64,000 bases of DNA from contig NZ_JACYIZ010000004.1 of the NCBI RefSeq assembly GCF_015352975.1, positions 186,001-250,000 of the forward strand, read 5' to 3'. The stretch is from Aestuariimicrobium ganziense. Its GTDB lineage: Bacteria > Actinomycetota > Actinomycetes > Propionibacteriales > Propionibacteriaceae. The position numbers and the translations under genes were made by a program. A model generated the notes under the pieces. It was not told where the DNA came from and searched no databases. It worked only from the letters and a program-made list of their open reading frames with translations. The number at the start of each line of letters is the position of its first letter. The stretch's first letter is position 1. This document shows positions 45,059 to 53,931 of this stretch, one piece after another.

Positions 45059-45890
45059 GTCAAGCATTCAGTGGGTCAACAGATTGGCGGCTCGTAGCCG
45101 AGAAGAGCCCCGGTGCTCAACGGCCGAGATTGCGATCTTGGTCGCGCGGGGCCGCGTGCGGGAACGTTGCCTCGTACCGTCGTTGGGCGCGGTCTAGCCC
45201 GACTTGCACATGTTTAGTGCCCTCCACGCGGGTCGATATCTCCAGCGAGTTCCGCTCACGTAGGGGCCAGGCCACGTCAGCGGGCTTCATGCGCAGGTTG
45301 GCCTCGGTGTCGTTGAGGCCTATGAGGCGGGAACTTGCCAGGTGCGACTCCAGCAGGGCCCTCGTCAGGGTCTCAACGTGTCTCTGGAGTCCGCCCTGGG
45401 GGCTGCTGTCAGCGTGTGGTGGCCGACACCCGGCGCTCCAAGGCGTCGTGAACGGTCGTCACGGCTCAGGTTGATGAGGGCCACGGCTTCGAAGCGGTCA
45501 TCCATCTGCCCGGCTCTGATGGCGTTCAGCGGCCAACTCCAGCCTCGCATTAGTGCCCCGAAGTGGGCGGCCAAATCGCTTTGACAAGGAGCGATGAGCC
45601 GGCGAATCCACAAAGTTGGCCTGAGGTGTGCAAGTCAGGAGGACCGGACTACCTGACCTTTCGTCGACTCAACGTGGTGGAGACGAAGGCTCTGGAAGGA
45701 ATCGCCGCGGGCTACACCGGGTACCCAACAGCGCCAGCTGTGTTCCAATGGGAATCCCAGACACCCCTGACGGGCCCGCGGTAGCCTTGCTGGCTTGATC
45801 AGTTGGGAACCGCGCCGCTTCGACCTCTCCCTCACGCGCTGAGCCGCCCGGTGAGACTAGCTGTGGATTGAGCGGATGGGCGTCGGGCAG
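45059..45890 (-). pseudogene. Decayed gene on the minus strand within a gap
   Basis: Pieces of natural-looking protein appear in different frames. HFGALMRGWSWPLNAIRAGQ and MDDRFEAVALINL come from the frame starting at 45613. VTTVHDALERR comes one base out. LTRALLESHLASSRLIGLND runs to VQVGLDRAQRRYEATFPHA in a third frame, ending with TGA at 45117-45119. At least two frameshifts would be needed, so this is a remnant. I do not recognise the family. The rest of the gap, 45614-45890, has no supported gene. Confidence 0.4.
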
Positions 45891-47318
45891 CTACAACGCG
45901 GCCACTTCGGCGACTTCCACGACCTCAGACGTGCTCGCAGCACCCCTCGGGGCTGTGCCTCCACGCGCCCCCGTGACCGCTGGCGTCCCTGAAGGCAGCA
46001 GCGCGCCGGGTCCAGAAGGCGAGACTGTCGGGTCGCCGTCCGGGGGCGGGCCGCCCCACCCGCTGCCGTCGAAGCCGTTGTCCACACTGCGGTCGCCGGG
46101 GTTGGTGGGCTCGCTGGTGGCGCCGTCGTGGTAACCCGCCTGACCGCTGCCAGCCCGGACGCCGCGGCGTGAGTAGTCGGGCGGGAAGTTGTTGTGGCCG
46201 ACCCCCATCTGGTTGGTCTGATCGGCGCCCATGGCCGCGACGGTTCCGCCCACGGCGGCCATGACGCCGATACCGGTCGAGAGCGCCTGACCGACCGGGC
46301 CCATGCCAGCCGCGAATCGGCCGATCGTGGTCGCCGCGGCTCCGTCCTCGCCAGCGGTGCGTCCGGCGTCGTCGGTGGTGGTGGCAGCGCTGCTGCCGGT
46401 CTGGCGACCGGCGAGGACGCCGCCGATGCCACCGGCGGCTGCGAGGCCCGCGCGCAGGGCGGACCCGGACGTGCTGCCGGGGTCGGTGAACGCGAAGAGT
46501 TTGTAGAGCGCCAACGGCGAGAACGAGGAGACGCAGATCAACACGACCCCGACGAAAGCCGTCCCGATCGACTTGAGAACGTCGTCCTCACCGCCGACCG
46601 CCACCTCGGTGGTAATCCTCACGCCGATGCCTAGCGCGAGCACCATCAGTGGCGGGGTGAGTGCGGCGGCATGGAACCAGCGGAACGACTTCCAGAACCA
46701 GCCGCGTCCGAAGTCGGTGACCAGCCCGGCCGCTGCGATCGGTGTGACTGCGGCCAACACGAGCAGGGAGGCGGCTCGGGCCACCATCACCAGGGTGTGT
46801 CCGATGGCGGCAAGCCACAGCAGCATCCCCATGATGCCGAGGATGACGGCGACGGTGCCGTTGGTGATGTCGCTGGCGGTGAACGGTTCCCAGGGTTCCC
46901 ATTCACTCCAGCGGGTGACGTTGAGCAGTGACTGCATGAGGGCTTTGGTGAGGCCGCTGCAGGCGGCGACCAGGGTGACGCCGTAGCCCACCCACGCGAA
47001 CCACACGAAACCGAACTGGGCGGCGCCGACGAGGAGCCGGCCGATGCTGTGCCCGTCCCGCTTGCCGAGGGCGACGCCGACCTGGACGAGCATGAGGATC
47101 CCGACCAGCGCGAGGGCGATCCAGAAGGTGGTCGCGTACAGTTCGCCGACCGGTCCGCCTTCGCCGAGACTCGGGGTGAGGATCGCGTCCTCTAGTTCGA
47201 GGACCGCCCGGAGCACCCACAGGCCGGCGTTCCACAGCGCGAGCATGGCCGCGGTCAGGCTGTCGGTCACCGCGTTGGCGATGGCCGAGCCGAGCAGGCC
47301 GAACGGATCGATGGGCAT
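45891..47318 (-). CDS. VirB6/TrbL-like conjugal transfer membrane protein
   Basis: The 475-residue product opens with an amphipathic stretch (PIDPFGLLGSAIANAVTDSL) and has about seven membrane helices between residues 60 and 330. It includes WFAWVGYGVTLVAACSGLTK and a conserved TPIAAAGLVTDFGRGWFWKS loop. A Gly/Ala-rich, then Pro/Ser-rich, tail follows. This layout is that of VirB6/TrbL channel proteins of type IV secretion in actinobacterial elements. AAGGAG lies six bases before the ATG. It closes the operon that begins with the ParA-like gene. Confidence 0.8.
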   Translation of the reverse strand: MPIDPFGLLGSAIANAVTDSLTAAMLALWNAGLWVLRAVLELEDAILTPSLGEGGPVGELYATTFWIALALVGILMLVQVGVALGKRDGHSIGRLLVGAAQFGFVWFAWVGYGVTLVAACSGLTKALMQSLLNVTRWSEWEPWEPFTASDITNGTVAVILGIMGMLLWLAAIGHTLVMVARAASLLVLAAVTPIAAAGLVTDFGRGWFWKSFRWFHAAALTPPLMVLALGIGVRITTEVAVGGEDDVLKSIGTAFVGVVLICVSSFSPLALYKLFAFTDPGSTSGSALRAGLAAAGGIGGVLAGRQTGSSAATTTDDAGRTAGEDGAAATTIGRFAAGMGPVGQALSTGIGVMAAVGGTVAAMGADQTNQMGVGHNNFPPDYSRRGVRAGSGQAGYHDGATSEPTNPGDRSVDNGFDGSGWGGPPPDGDPTVSPSGPGALLPSGTPAVTGARGGTAPRGAASTSEVVEVAEVAAL

Positions 47319-47328
47319 GGTTGCTCCT

Positions 47329-48148
47329 TCAGTTGGAGGCGACCGGCTGCCAGCCGGCCTCGACGGAGGCGTCCGAACCAGGCCACGTCGACGGGGCCGG
47401 AGCGGGCGGGGCGCCGGGGCCGATCAGCCAGTGGTCGCCGGCCCACTGCATGCGTTCGCAGCTGCCGTAACCCATGCGGGCCTCCGCCTTGGGTGCGGCG
47501 CGCACGTCGAGCAGCACGCACGCGACCACCCAGTCGGGGCCGTCGGTCCCCTTGATCTGGAGGGCCGCGGGGGTGACGCTGACCAGGGTGCCGGGGTCCA
47601 ACTGGTTCGAGGACTGCCGGGCGTGGGTCAGGAACGACTGCACGTTGCGGGTCTGGGACCAGTCCGCCGCGCCGACCCCGCCGGGCATTGACCAGTCGCG
47701 GTAGATCTCCGTGGCCAACGGGAGCGACATCGCCGACAGCACCCGCACCTCGATGGCCGCCAGCTGGGCGGCCGCGCCCTCGGGGGTGCGCGGGAAGCCG
47801 GACGACACCCCGGTGGCGCCGACGGTCGTGGCGGCGGGCAGCCTGATCGCGGGAGGCGGGGAGATCGCCCCCCCCCGGCGTGAGGCCGGCGTCCTGGGCC
47901 ACCTCAGCCATCGGCGTTGCGGCGATGAGGTCGCGCCGCTGGTCAGGGTCGGCGTCCGGGTGAGCGCTGCTTTGGACGCCGTCAGGCGCGGCTCCCGCCG
48001 AGAAGCTGGACACCAGGGTGTAGCCCAACCCGCACAGCAGGACGCCGCCCACCAGCAGCAGCCCCGCGAGGACGGCCAGCAGTTGGGTGCGCGAGAGCGG
48101 GACGACCTCGGCTGACCTCGCCGGGCGGGGTGGGCGACCGCGGAACAT
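47329..48148 (-). pseudogene. Conjugation protein with one membrane span, frameshifted at a 9-G run
   Basis: From ATG 48148 the frame gives RTQLLAVLAGLLLVGGVLLC, a single N-terminal span, and then QRRDLIAATPMAEVAQDAG up to a run of nine G (9 C on the given strand, 47868-47876). After the run the frame is wrong. With eight G the protein continues into a periplasmic domain (GFPRTPEGAAAQLAAIEVRV ... WAGDHWLIGPGAPP) that ends at 47329. The intact 272-residue protein would resemble VirB8/TcpC-like NTF2-fold transfer proteins. The homopolymer suggests either a read error or phase variation. Confidence 0.7.
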
Positions 48149-48432
48149 CAGCCGACGCAGCCGTCGCCGAGGATGCCGTTGAGCATCCCGTAGCCACCCA
48201 TCAGCACCACGGCGAGCACCAGGACGCCCGCGAGGCCGATGATGCCGCCCTTCGAGAGGTGCGGGGAGTGCGTGGCGCGTCAGACGAGGATGGCCCCGAC
48301 GGACACCAGCGCGGCGATGCCGAACAGCCACAGCACCGACCACAGGACCATGCCTGAGATCTGGTCGGTGTAGGCGGCGACGCCCGTGGGCGCCACCGGG
48401 CAGATCTTCAGCGGGACGATCAGCGGGTTCAT
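48148..48432 (-). pseudogene. Two-span VirB2-like small membrane protein interrupted by in-frame TGA
   Basis: From ATG 48432 the frame reads MNPLIVPLKICPVAPTGVAA, a hydrophobic span ending SVGAILV, then TGA (48280-48282), and in the same frame RATHSPHLSKGGIIGLAGVL, a second span, to GDGCVG. The final TGA overlaps the next ATG (TGATG). Without the internal stop the 94-residue product has the two-helix, small-loop layout of VirB2/TrbC-like pilins. GGA to TGA is one base change. The stop context TGA-C is the weakest known, so some readthrough is conceivable. Confidence 0.65.
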
Positions 48433-49184
48433 GTCGGTTCCTTTCGGAGGAGGGCGAGGACGTTCTGGGCCGCCTTGAGCAGCGGGGCGGGTAACGGGTC
48501 GGGAGTCAGGCCGGTGACCTGCAGGCGTGGGTCGAGCGGGAAGTCGGCGATGTGCACGCGCGCGGGGATCCCGGCCGAGGCGACCTTGACCGGACGCGGC
48601 CACCGCTTGATCGTGGGTCCCACGACCACCCCGAGCGCGTCGCGGCCGAGGAGTTCGGCGCAGGACTGCAGGCGGCCGACCCCTGGCACGGTGGCGTTCG
48701 TGACGAGGACGACGTCGTCGAGCGTGCGCAGCACTGACCCCAGCCACCCGGCGCCCATGCCTGACGCGGTCGTCCAGTTGGCGTCCACGACCGTCCACTC
48801 GACCGACGACTCGGTCGGAACCGGCACGGTCGCGTCGCTGGTGACGGGGCGCTCCAGTAGAACGTCGCCACGACTGCCGCGGCGCCAAGTACCCTCGGTC
48901 CCCAGTTCGGCATTCGCTGCGGCTGGGAAGCCGGACGCCAACGGAGAGCAGCACTCCACCACCCGGGCCGGCACCCCGGCTGCGGTGGCCAGCGCGAGCG
49001 CCACCGTGGACGCACCCACTCCGCCCGCGCAGCCCACGACGGCGACCACCCGTTCGCCTGGCGCCGGCGTCCAGACGGTCGCGGCGCTCCGGGCGACGGG
49101 CGCGGACCGGGGTCCGTGTGCGAACTCGCCCGCCTCGATCGCGCGCCACGCGTCCCGAAGTTCGGCCACGCTGTGCGCGGTCAC
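48429..49184 (-). CDS. ParA/MinD-like protein with lysine-less P-loop
   Basis: The 251-residue product has the SIMIBI fold. After 45 residues comes VVAVVGCAGGVGASTVALAL, where the signature lysine of the Walker A loop is alanine. VEWTVVDANW and DDVVLVTNATVPGVG mark the switch regions. TadZ-like proteins of pilus systems often have atypical Walker loops and act as polar-localising scaffolds. It overlaps both neighbours by 4 bp. ATP binding is doubtful; a localisation role is inference. Confidence 0.75.
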   Translation of the reverse strand: MTAHSVAELRDAWRAIEAGEFAHGPRSAPVARSAATVWTPAPGERVVAVVGCAGGVGASTVALALATAAGVPARVVECCSPLASGFPAAANAELGTEGTWRRGSRGDVLLERPVTSDATVPVPTESSVEWTVVDANWTTASGMGAGWLGSVLRTLDDVVLVTNATVPGVGRLQSCAELLGRDALGVVVGPTIKRWPRPVKVASAGIPARVHIADFPLDPRLQVTGLTPDPLPAPLLKAAQNVLALLRKEPT

Positions 49185-49378
49185 GACGGGTCACCGCCCC
49201 GAGGATGCCGATCCAGCAGTCCGGACAAAAGCATGGCCGGGGGCACCTTGGCCAGCTCACGTCTGGCCTTCTGCACGTCGCGGAGCCTGCGCAGACAGCC
49301 GTCCAGGTCGTCCAGGGTCTCCGGCTCCATGGCCGCGATCTTCAACAGGGCGGCCACCTCGGCCGGAGTGCTGGTCAT
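49181..49378 (-). CDS. Small helical protein upstream of the ParA-like gene
   Basis: The 65-residue product (STPAEVAALLKIAAMEPETL, DDLDGCLRRLRDVQKARREL) is all helical and charged, with a short C-terminal tail. It overlaps the ParA-like start by 4 bp, so it is very likely expressed. No known family is recognised. It may be an adaptor for the ParA-like protein. Confidence 0.6.
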   Translation of the reverse strand: MTSTPAEVAALLKIAAMEPETLDDLDGCLRRLRDVQKARRELAKVPPAMLLSGLLDRHPRGGDPS

Positions 49379-49431
49379 CTCGGCATCACCTCCGCCATCC
49401 CTAACGGGCCGCGCCCGTCATCGGTGGACAG

Positions 49432-50223
49432 TCAGCCCACGGCGTTCAGGTACTCGACGGCGGCTCCGCTGAGAGCCGCCACACAGCGAGCAGTGCGACG
49501 CCGCACGGTCCGGGCGCACACGCCCCACTCCTGGGCCACGACGGCGCTCAGCTGACGGCTCGACAGGCCGGCCACTCCGCCCTCACGGGCTCGGCCCTCG
49601 GCCTGGAGGGTCTTCGCGGCCTCGATGAGATTGACCAGCAGTTCGCGGTCCTCGTTGGTGATGACGTCCTCGGCGCACGCCCAGGCGAGCAACTCAGCCA
49701 ACTCGGCCGCCGGGTCGTCGTCCTCGACGAACCGATCGTCAGCCGGGTCGACGGGGCCCAGCAAGACCATCGAGAGCCGATGGGGCATGTGGTGCGTGGG
49801 CGCCCCGCAATCAAGTAGCACCCCTTCACGCAGCTGACCTGCGACCTTCGCCGCCACCCAGTGCGGACGCCGCCACGGCAGCCCGCGGACCTCCACCCAC
49901 AACTGGGCGGCCAGCACCTCGTCGACCCGATCGTCGGCCAGTCCCAACCGTCGGCGCACACGCAGGGCGATCGGGAGGAGGAGCCACGCGAGCACCAGCG
50001 CTGCCTCCCTGTCGTCGGCGCCATCGAAGGCCGCCAACCGGGCCAGGCCGAGCAGGACGTCGTTGGCGATCGCGGGATCGGCCGCTCGTCGCCAGGCGTC
50101 CAGCCCGGCCGGGTCGTCGACGACCCCCAACCGGGGCTCGAAGGCGACCCATCCTGCCCAGTGTTCGTTGGCGACGGACGCCATCCGCTCGTCCTGCAAA
50201 CCCAACATCTCGGTGATGTTCAT
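49432..50223 (-). CDS. Mobile-element regulator with C-terminal helix-turn-helix
   Basis: The 263-residue product is mostly helical (RLGLADDRVDEVLAAQLWVE, ELAELLAWACAEDVITNEDR). The last 60 residues resemble sigma region 4 or a resolvase-type helix-turn-helix (GLSSRQLSAVVAQEWGVCAR then TVRRRTARCVAAL). It is the first gene of the minus-strand transfer operon, so it likely controls it. GAAGGACCAC lies before the ATG. DNA binding is inferred from the C-terminus only. Confidence 0.6.
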   Translation of the reverse strand: MNITEMLGLQDERMASVANEHWAGWVAFEPRLGVVDDPAGLDAWRRAADPAIANDVLLGLARLAAFDGADDREAALVLAWLLLPIALRVRRRLGLADDRVDEVLAAQLWVEVRGLPWRRPHWVAAKVAGQLREGVLLDCGAPTHHMPHRLSMVLLGPVDPADDRFVEDDDPAAELAELLAWACAEDVITNEDRELLVNLIEAAKTLQAEGRAREGGVAGLSSRQLSAVVAQEWGVCARTVRRRTARCVAALSGAAVEYLNAVG

Positions 50224-50488
50224 GGCCGTGGTCCTTCCGCGTGGGTTCGCGGGAAGACCACCAATCCGCCGTTGTCACTGACGTAGCCCCACCGGGCTCC
50301 GCGGCATCGAAACGCGACTCACGACACGGCCGGAGCTGACCAAAGCGGGTAGTCAAACCTGCGTTGCCCCGCGTAGCCCCCGACACGACCTGCCAGAGGC
50401 TTGTGATGCGCCGGCGCGCGTGAAGTCGGCCTGACGCTTCACGGAAGCGACGACGCGGACGGCGCAGGGCCGCGTGCCGACGGTTCGC

Positions 50489-50494
50489 GATAAT
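50489..50494 (+). promoter_or_regulatory. -10 element for a likely leaderless transcript
   Basis: GATAAT lies seven bases before GTG at 50501, so transcription would begin on or next to the start codon. Leaderless mRNAs are common in actinobacteria. No ribosome site precedes this start. Confidence 0.45.
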
Positions 50495-50500
50495 CAGCGG

Positions 50501-51904
50501 GTGAGGAACGTGATCGGGCCCGGCGGCGTGCGGTATCCGGTCACGCGAGACATCGAGCGGTTCCTGCGCTCGATGGACCGTGATGCGCTGCAGTCGCTGG
50601 TACTCGAGATGGCGGGGTACAGCCCCGAGGCCATGCGATCGCTGCAGCTGCGCGCCACACCCGAGGACGAACCGACCGCCTCCGAACTCCTGGCGGCCGT
50701 CGACGCAGCGCTGGCCGGAGTCGACCTCGACTACCACGACCCCTTCTACGAAGACGTCGACGACGGCATCCAAGGAGTCGAGGAGTCCGTCGACGAACTG
50801 GAGCGGCACCTCGACGGCGGCGCCCACCCCGTGGTGCGACGAGTGCTCCAGCACCTACTCACCCGGCTCGGCGACCTGGCGCGGGACGCCGACAACGCGG
50901 ACGCCTTGCTCGAGGTGGCCGAACGAGCGTCGGCACTGTTCGGCCGCGCGGCCGAAGGGCACCCCGACCCGGTCACCCTCGCCCGCTGGGTGGTCGACTT
51001 CCGGGTCGAGTACGGCGGCTGGCCATCGCTCGCGCTGGACGCCGTGGCCCACGCGTTCGACGAGCCCGCCTGGGACGCCTACCGCATTAGTGTCGCGACC
51101 TTCGGCGGCGGTGGACCGGCAGCCGACCCCTACCGCAGCGAGATCGACCACATGCTGCTGGAACTGGCCGACCACGACGGCGACGTTGACCGGGCCGTCG
51201 CCCTGCTGTCCGGAGGTGACCACTCGTACTACCGGGAGATCCTCCGCCGACTGCGTGACGCCGGACGGCCGGCTGACGTCCTCGCGTGGCTGGACCGAGC
51301 AGTCACCCAAGGCTGCGTGGATGTCGCCTGGCGGGCGGGACCCGCCATCGTGCCCGTCGAGGACGCCGTCGACGCCTACCTGGAGGGTAGGCGTCCGGAG
51401 GCCGCCCTCGCGATCGCGCGGACGCTGTTCGACCGCGACCTCACCGTGGACGCGTTCAGGTTGCTGATCTCCGTGGCGGAACGGTGCGGATCTGAGGACG
51501 AACAACGCACGTGGGCGTTCGAGCAGGCCACCCTGCGGGCGCACAGCAGCGGCGGCGCCCACCTCGTCAGGCTCCACCTCGCCGACGGGAACGTCACGCG
51601 CGCGTGGGAGGCGGCGGATGCCTTCGGCGCCGGCCATGCGTGGCGCGAACTAGTAGACGCCTCGGAAGACGACTTCCCGCTCCGGGCGGGCCGCCTGTGC
51701 CTGGCTCAGGTACTGGAGTCCCTCACCACACCCGACTCCAAGCGGTACCCGGCCATCGTCGATCTCCTCGTCAAGGCACGCGCCCTCCACGACACGGCAG
51801 GCCACCGAGCCGAGGCGGACGCCGAGATCACCCGCTTGCGCGAGGTCTACCGCCGCCGCCCCGCCCTGATGTCGGCAATGAACCGGCCAGGACTGCCCGC
51901 CTGA
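50501..51904 (+). CDS. DUF6880-like conserved hypothetical protein
   Basis: The 467-residue product is soluble, acidic and repetitive in helices. SMDRDALQSLVLEMAGYSPE leads, followed by a long region in the style of TPR-like proteins (AVALLSGGDHSYYREILRRL, VTQGCVDVAWRAG, LADGNVTRAWEAADAFGAGH). This pattern fits DUF6880-type proteins, often near SWIM zinc-finger genes. The start is uncertain: GTGs at 50474, 50501 and 50510 are in frame; 50501 is chosen because of the -10 element. It stands divergent from the transfer operon, in a cargo slot next to a kinase. Function unknown. Confidence 0.6.
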   Translation: MRNVIGPGGVRYPVTRDIERFLRSMDRDALQSLVLEMAGYSPEAMRSLQLRATPEDEPTASELLAAVDAALAGVDLDYHDPFYEDVDDGIQGVEESVDELERHLDGGAHPVVRRVLQHLLTRLGDLARDADNADALLEVAERASALFGRAAEGHPDPVTLARWVVDFRVEYGGWPSLALDAVAHAFDEPAWDAYRISVATFGGGGPAADPYRSEIDHMLLELADHDGDVDRAVALLSGGDHSYYREILRRLRDAGRPADVLAWLDRAVTQGCVDVAWRAGPAIVPVEDAVDAYLEGRRPEAALAIARTLFDRDLTVDAFRLLISVAERCGSEDEQRTWAFEQATLRAHSSGGAHLVRLHLADGNVTRAWEAADAFGAGHAWRELVDASEDDFPLRAGRLCLAQVLESLTTPDSKRYPAIVDLLVKARALHDTAGHRAEADAEITRLREVYRRRPALMSAMNRPGLPA

Positions 51905-52122
51905 CCACCCTGAAGGACGGTCACCTCGGGCTCAGGCGCGTAAACCCCCGCCCCCCCGGAGCCAAGGATCGAGCCGGCTGTAGCCCCAAGCGGCCGCATC
52001 GGCCTGCCGGGACCTTGTGCCCGAGAAACCCCGGACGATTCGTGAGCGTTCCATGCCCAGTTTGGATGCGGCAGAATGGCTTCGCACGACACGAAGTGAA
52101 ATCTCACGAACGGAGCGCCACC

Positions 52123-53421
52123 ATGGCGACGTGGAAAAAGCTGGCGCGCCTTAAGGTCACTGGGCAGGGCGAGATCTACCGGGTGCAGAACCAGGAGACC
52201 GGTGAACTCGCAATCATGAAGCGACTCCTCAAGTCCCCTCAGCTTGCCGACTCGGACGGCGAGATGCGCCGATTCCGTCGCGAGGTCCGGTCACAGAACG
52301 CCATGGAGCACGAGGGAATCATGCCGATACTCGGCTGGAACTTCGAGGCTGACCCGCCGTTCTACCTCATGCCCGAGGCCGAGATGACGCTTGAGGACCT
52401 CATTGAGCGCAATCCCAGCGGTGTCGGCCCAACAGAGGCGGCCGAAATCATTCTCACAGTGATCGACACTATCGCCTACGCCCATGCGCAGGGCATATAC
52501 CACCGGGACCTCAAGCCCGCGAACATCCTGCGGCTTGACGGCCACTGGGTAGTTGGCGACTTCGGCATGTGCCGGGACCTCTCGACCGACTCGACGACCA
52601 TAACTCGGCCCAACACGATCGTCGGCACCGTGGCCTACGTGGCCCCTGAGCAATACGACGACGGCCACGCCATCGAGGCAAGTGCTGACGTGTACGCCCT
52701 CGGCAAGGTCTTCATTCACCTCCTGACCGGGCGACGCCCGTTTCCGTACACTCAACTCGAGTACGTCCCAGCGGAGTACAAGTACCTTCTGACCAAGGCG
52801 CTCGCCGAAAGGCCCGCGGACCGCCATGCGACGGTCGCGGAGTTCGGCCGCCAGATCGAGCTTGTTGCGGCGAAGTCGGACACGCTGCGCTCCGTGGAGG
52901 ACAGAGGCAAAGACCTTCTCTCCCGGGGCATCAAGGGCGACACCGGCGCCACGGCCGAGCTGCTGGCGTTGCTGCTTGCCGAGGCCGGGGACGAGGCGCT
53001 CTACACTTCCTTCGTCGCGAAGTTGCCCGAGCCGATGCTGGCAGCGATGCAGGCGACGAACAAGCCCGCGTTTGAGGAGCTCATCAAGACGTTCAACGAG
53101 TACAGCGAGGGCGGTCACCCCTTCAACTACGTCGACGTCATCGCCGACTTCTTTGCGATGGTCTACCGCATCGCCGAGAACGCGATGATTCGGCGACTCG
53201 CCCTTCACCGGATCATGACGGTCGGCGCCTCGCACAACCGTTTCTACGTCGGCGAGGTGTTCGCCCGGCTCGTGAGCTCCGTAAAGGACCCTAATGAGAT
53301 CCTGATGGCGGCCGACGTGATGAGAGAAGATCGAACCGCAGCTCACTGGTACAGCGGCTACTTCACAGCTAAGCATGCGCTGCCCCGGCAGATCCGTGAG
53401 ATTCTCGACGAGGCCGCCTGA
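52123..53421 (+). CDS. Soluble Hanks-type serine/threonine protein kinase
   Basis: The 432-residue product has a full kinase domain (about 8-265): glycine loop GQGEIYRV at 14-21, Lys33 in AIMK, HRDLKPAN at 127-134, DFG at 146-148, APEQ at 174-177. There is no membrane helix, unlike PknB-type receptors. The last 165 residues are helical (GATAELLALLLAEAGDEALY, SSVKDPNEILMAADVMRED) with no known fold. Soluble kinases of this size on mobile elements include phage-defence kinases such as Stk2. That role here is inference from location. CGGAGCGCC precedes the ATG. Confidence 0.88.
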   Translation: MATWKKLARLKVTGQGEIYRVQNQETGELAIMKRLLKSPQLADSDGEMRRFRREVRSQNAMEHEGIMPILGWNFEADPPFYLMPEAEMTLEDLIERNPSGVGPTEAAEIILTVIDTIAYAHAQGIYHRDLKPANILRLDGHWVVGDFGMCRDLSTDSTTITRPNTIVGTVAYVAPEQYDDGHAIEASADVYALGKVFIHLLTGRRPFPYTQLEYVPAEYKYLLTKALAERPADRHATVAEFGRQIELVAAKSDTLRSVEDRGKDLLSRGIKGDTGATAELLALLLAEAGDEALYTSFVAKLPEPMLAAMQATNKPAFEELIKTFNEYSEGGHPFNYVDVIADFFAMVYRIAENAMIRRLALHRIMTVGASHNRFYVGEVFARLVSSVKDPNEILMAADVMREDRTAAHWYSGYFTAKHALPRQIREILDEAA

Positions 53422-53507
53422 CTTGGCTCGCGCGCACCCAAACCTGCGCGAGTCGATGTGACTGGCATCCATCTGTGGTCGCAGCGCTGTGCATCCAGAG
53501 ACGTGTG

Positions 53508-53879
53508 TCAGTTCGCAGCAGTGTCCTCGAATAGCGCCGGGATGGGATGCTCGGTGAAGAATGACGGGCCGGCGGGCCAATCCGCAGCGGTGGTGTCCGT
53601 AAGATTCTTCGGATCGCGCGGAGATGCGCCTGGCTGGTTGGTCGCAACCCACCACGTCCATTCTGTTCGCCTGACGGGCGACCCGACGACGACCTCTGAC
53701 GTTGCTGTCCCCCGCCTGTCGCTCCTCGGCATGACCGCGAGATCACGCCCATCGATGTCGATGTCTCCAGATCCGCGGAAGGTCCCCGACCATGTGACGC
53801 GGCGGTTGCCAGCCCCCTGCACGAGCGAGCAGGCGCGCTTGGAGGCCGCATCGCCACTGCCTCGCCATTCCACCCTCAA
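53508..53879 (-). CDS. Small hypothetical protein downstream of the kinase, opposite strand
   Basis: The 123-residue frame (TTG at 53879, or GTG 53873) gives VEWRGSGDAASKRACSLVQG, a middle GDIDIDGRDLAVM, and PSFFTEHPIPALFEDTAAN, with residue content typical of beta-rich proteins. No signal peptide or domain is recognised. The start is weak and a TAG lies upstream. It converges on the kinase gene. It is plausible but not certain. Confidence 0.4.
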   Translation of the reverse strand: MRVEWRGSGDAASKRACSLVQGAGNRRVTWSGTFRGSGDIDIDGRDLAVMPRSDRRGTATSEVVVGSPVRRTEWTWWVATNQPGASPRDPKNLTDTTAADWPAGPSFFTEHPIPALFEDTAAN

Positions 53880-53931
53880 TGTCTCTGCACCGCGCCGCGG
53901 GCGACCAAAGGTCCGGTGCTACCCGTTCAGT

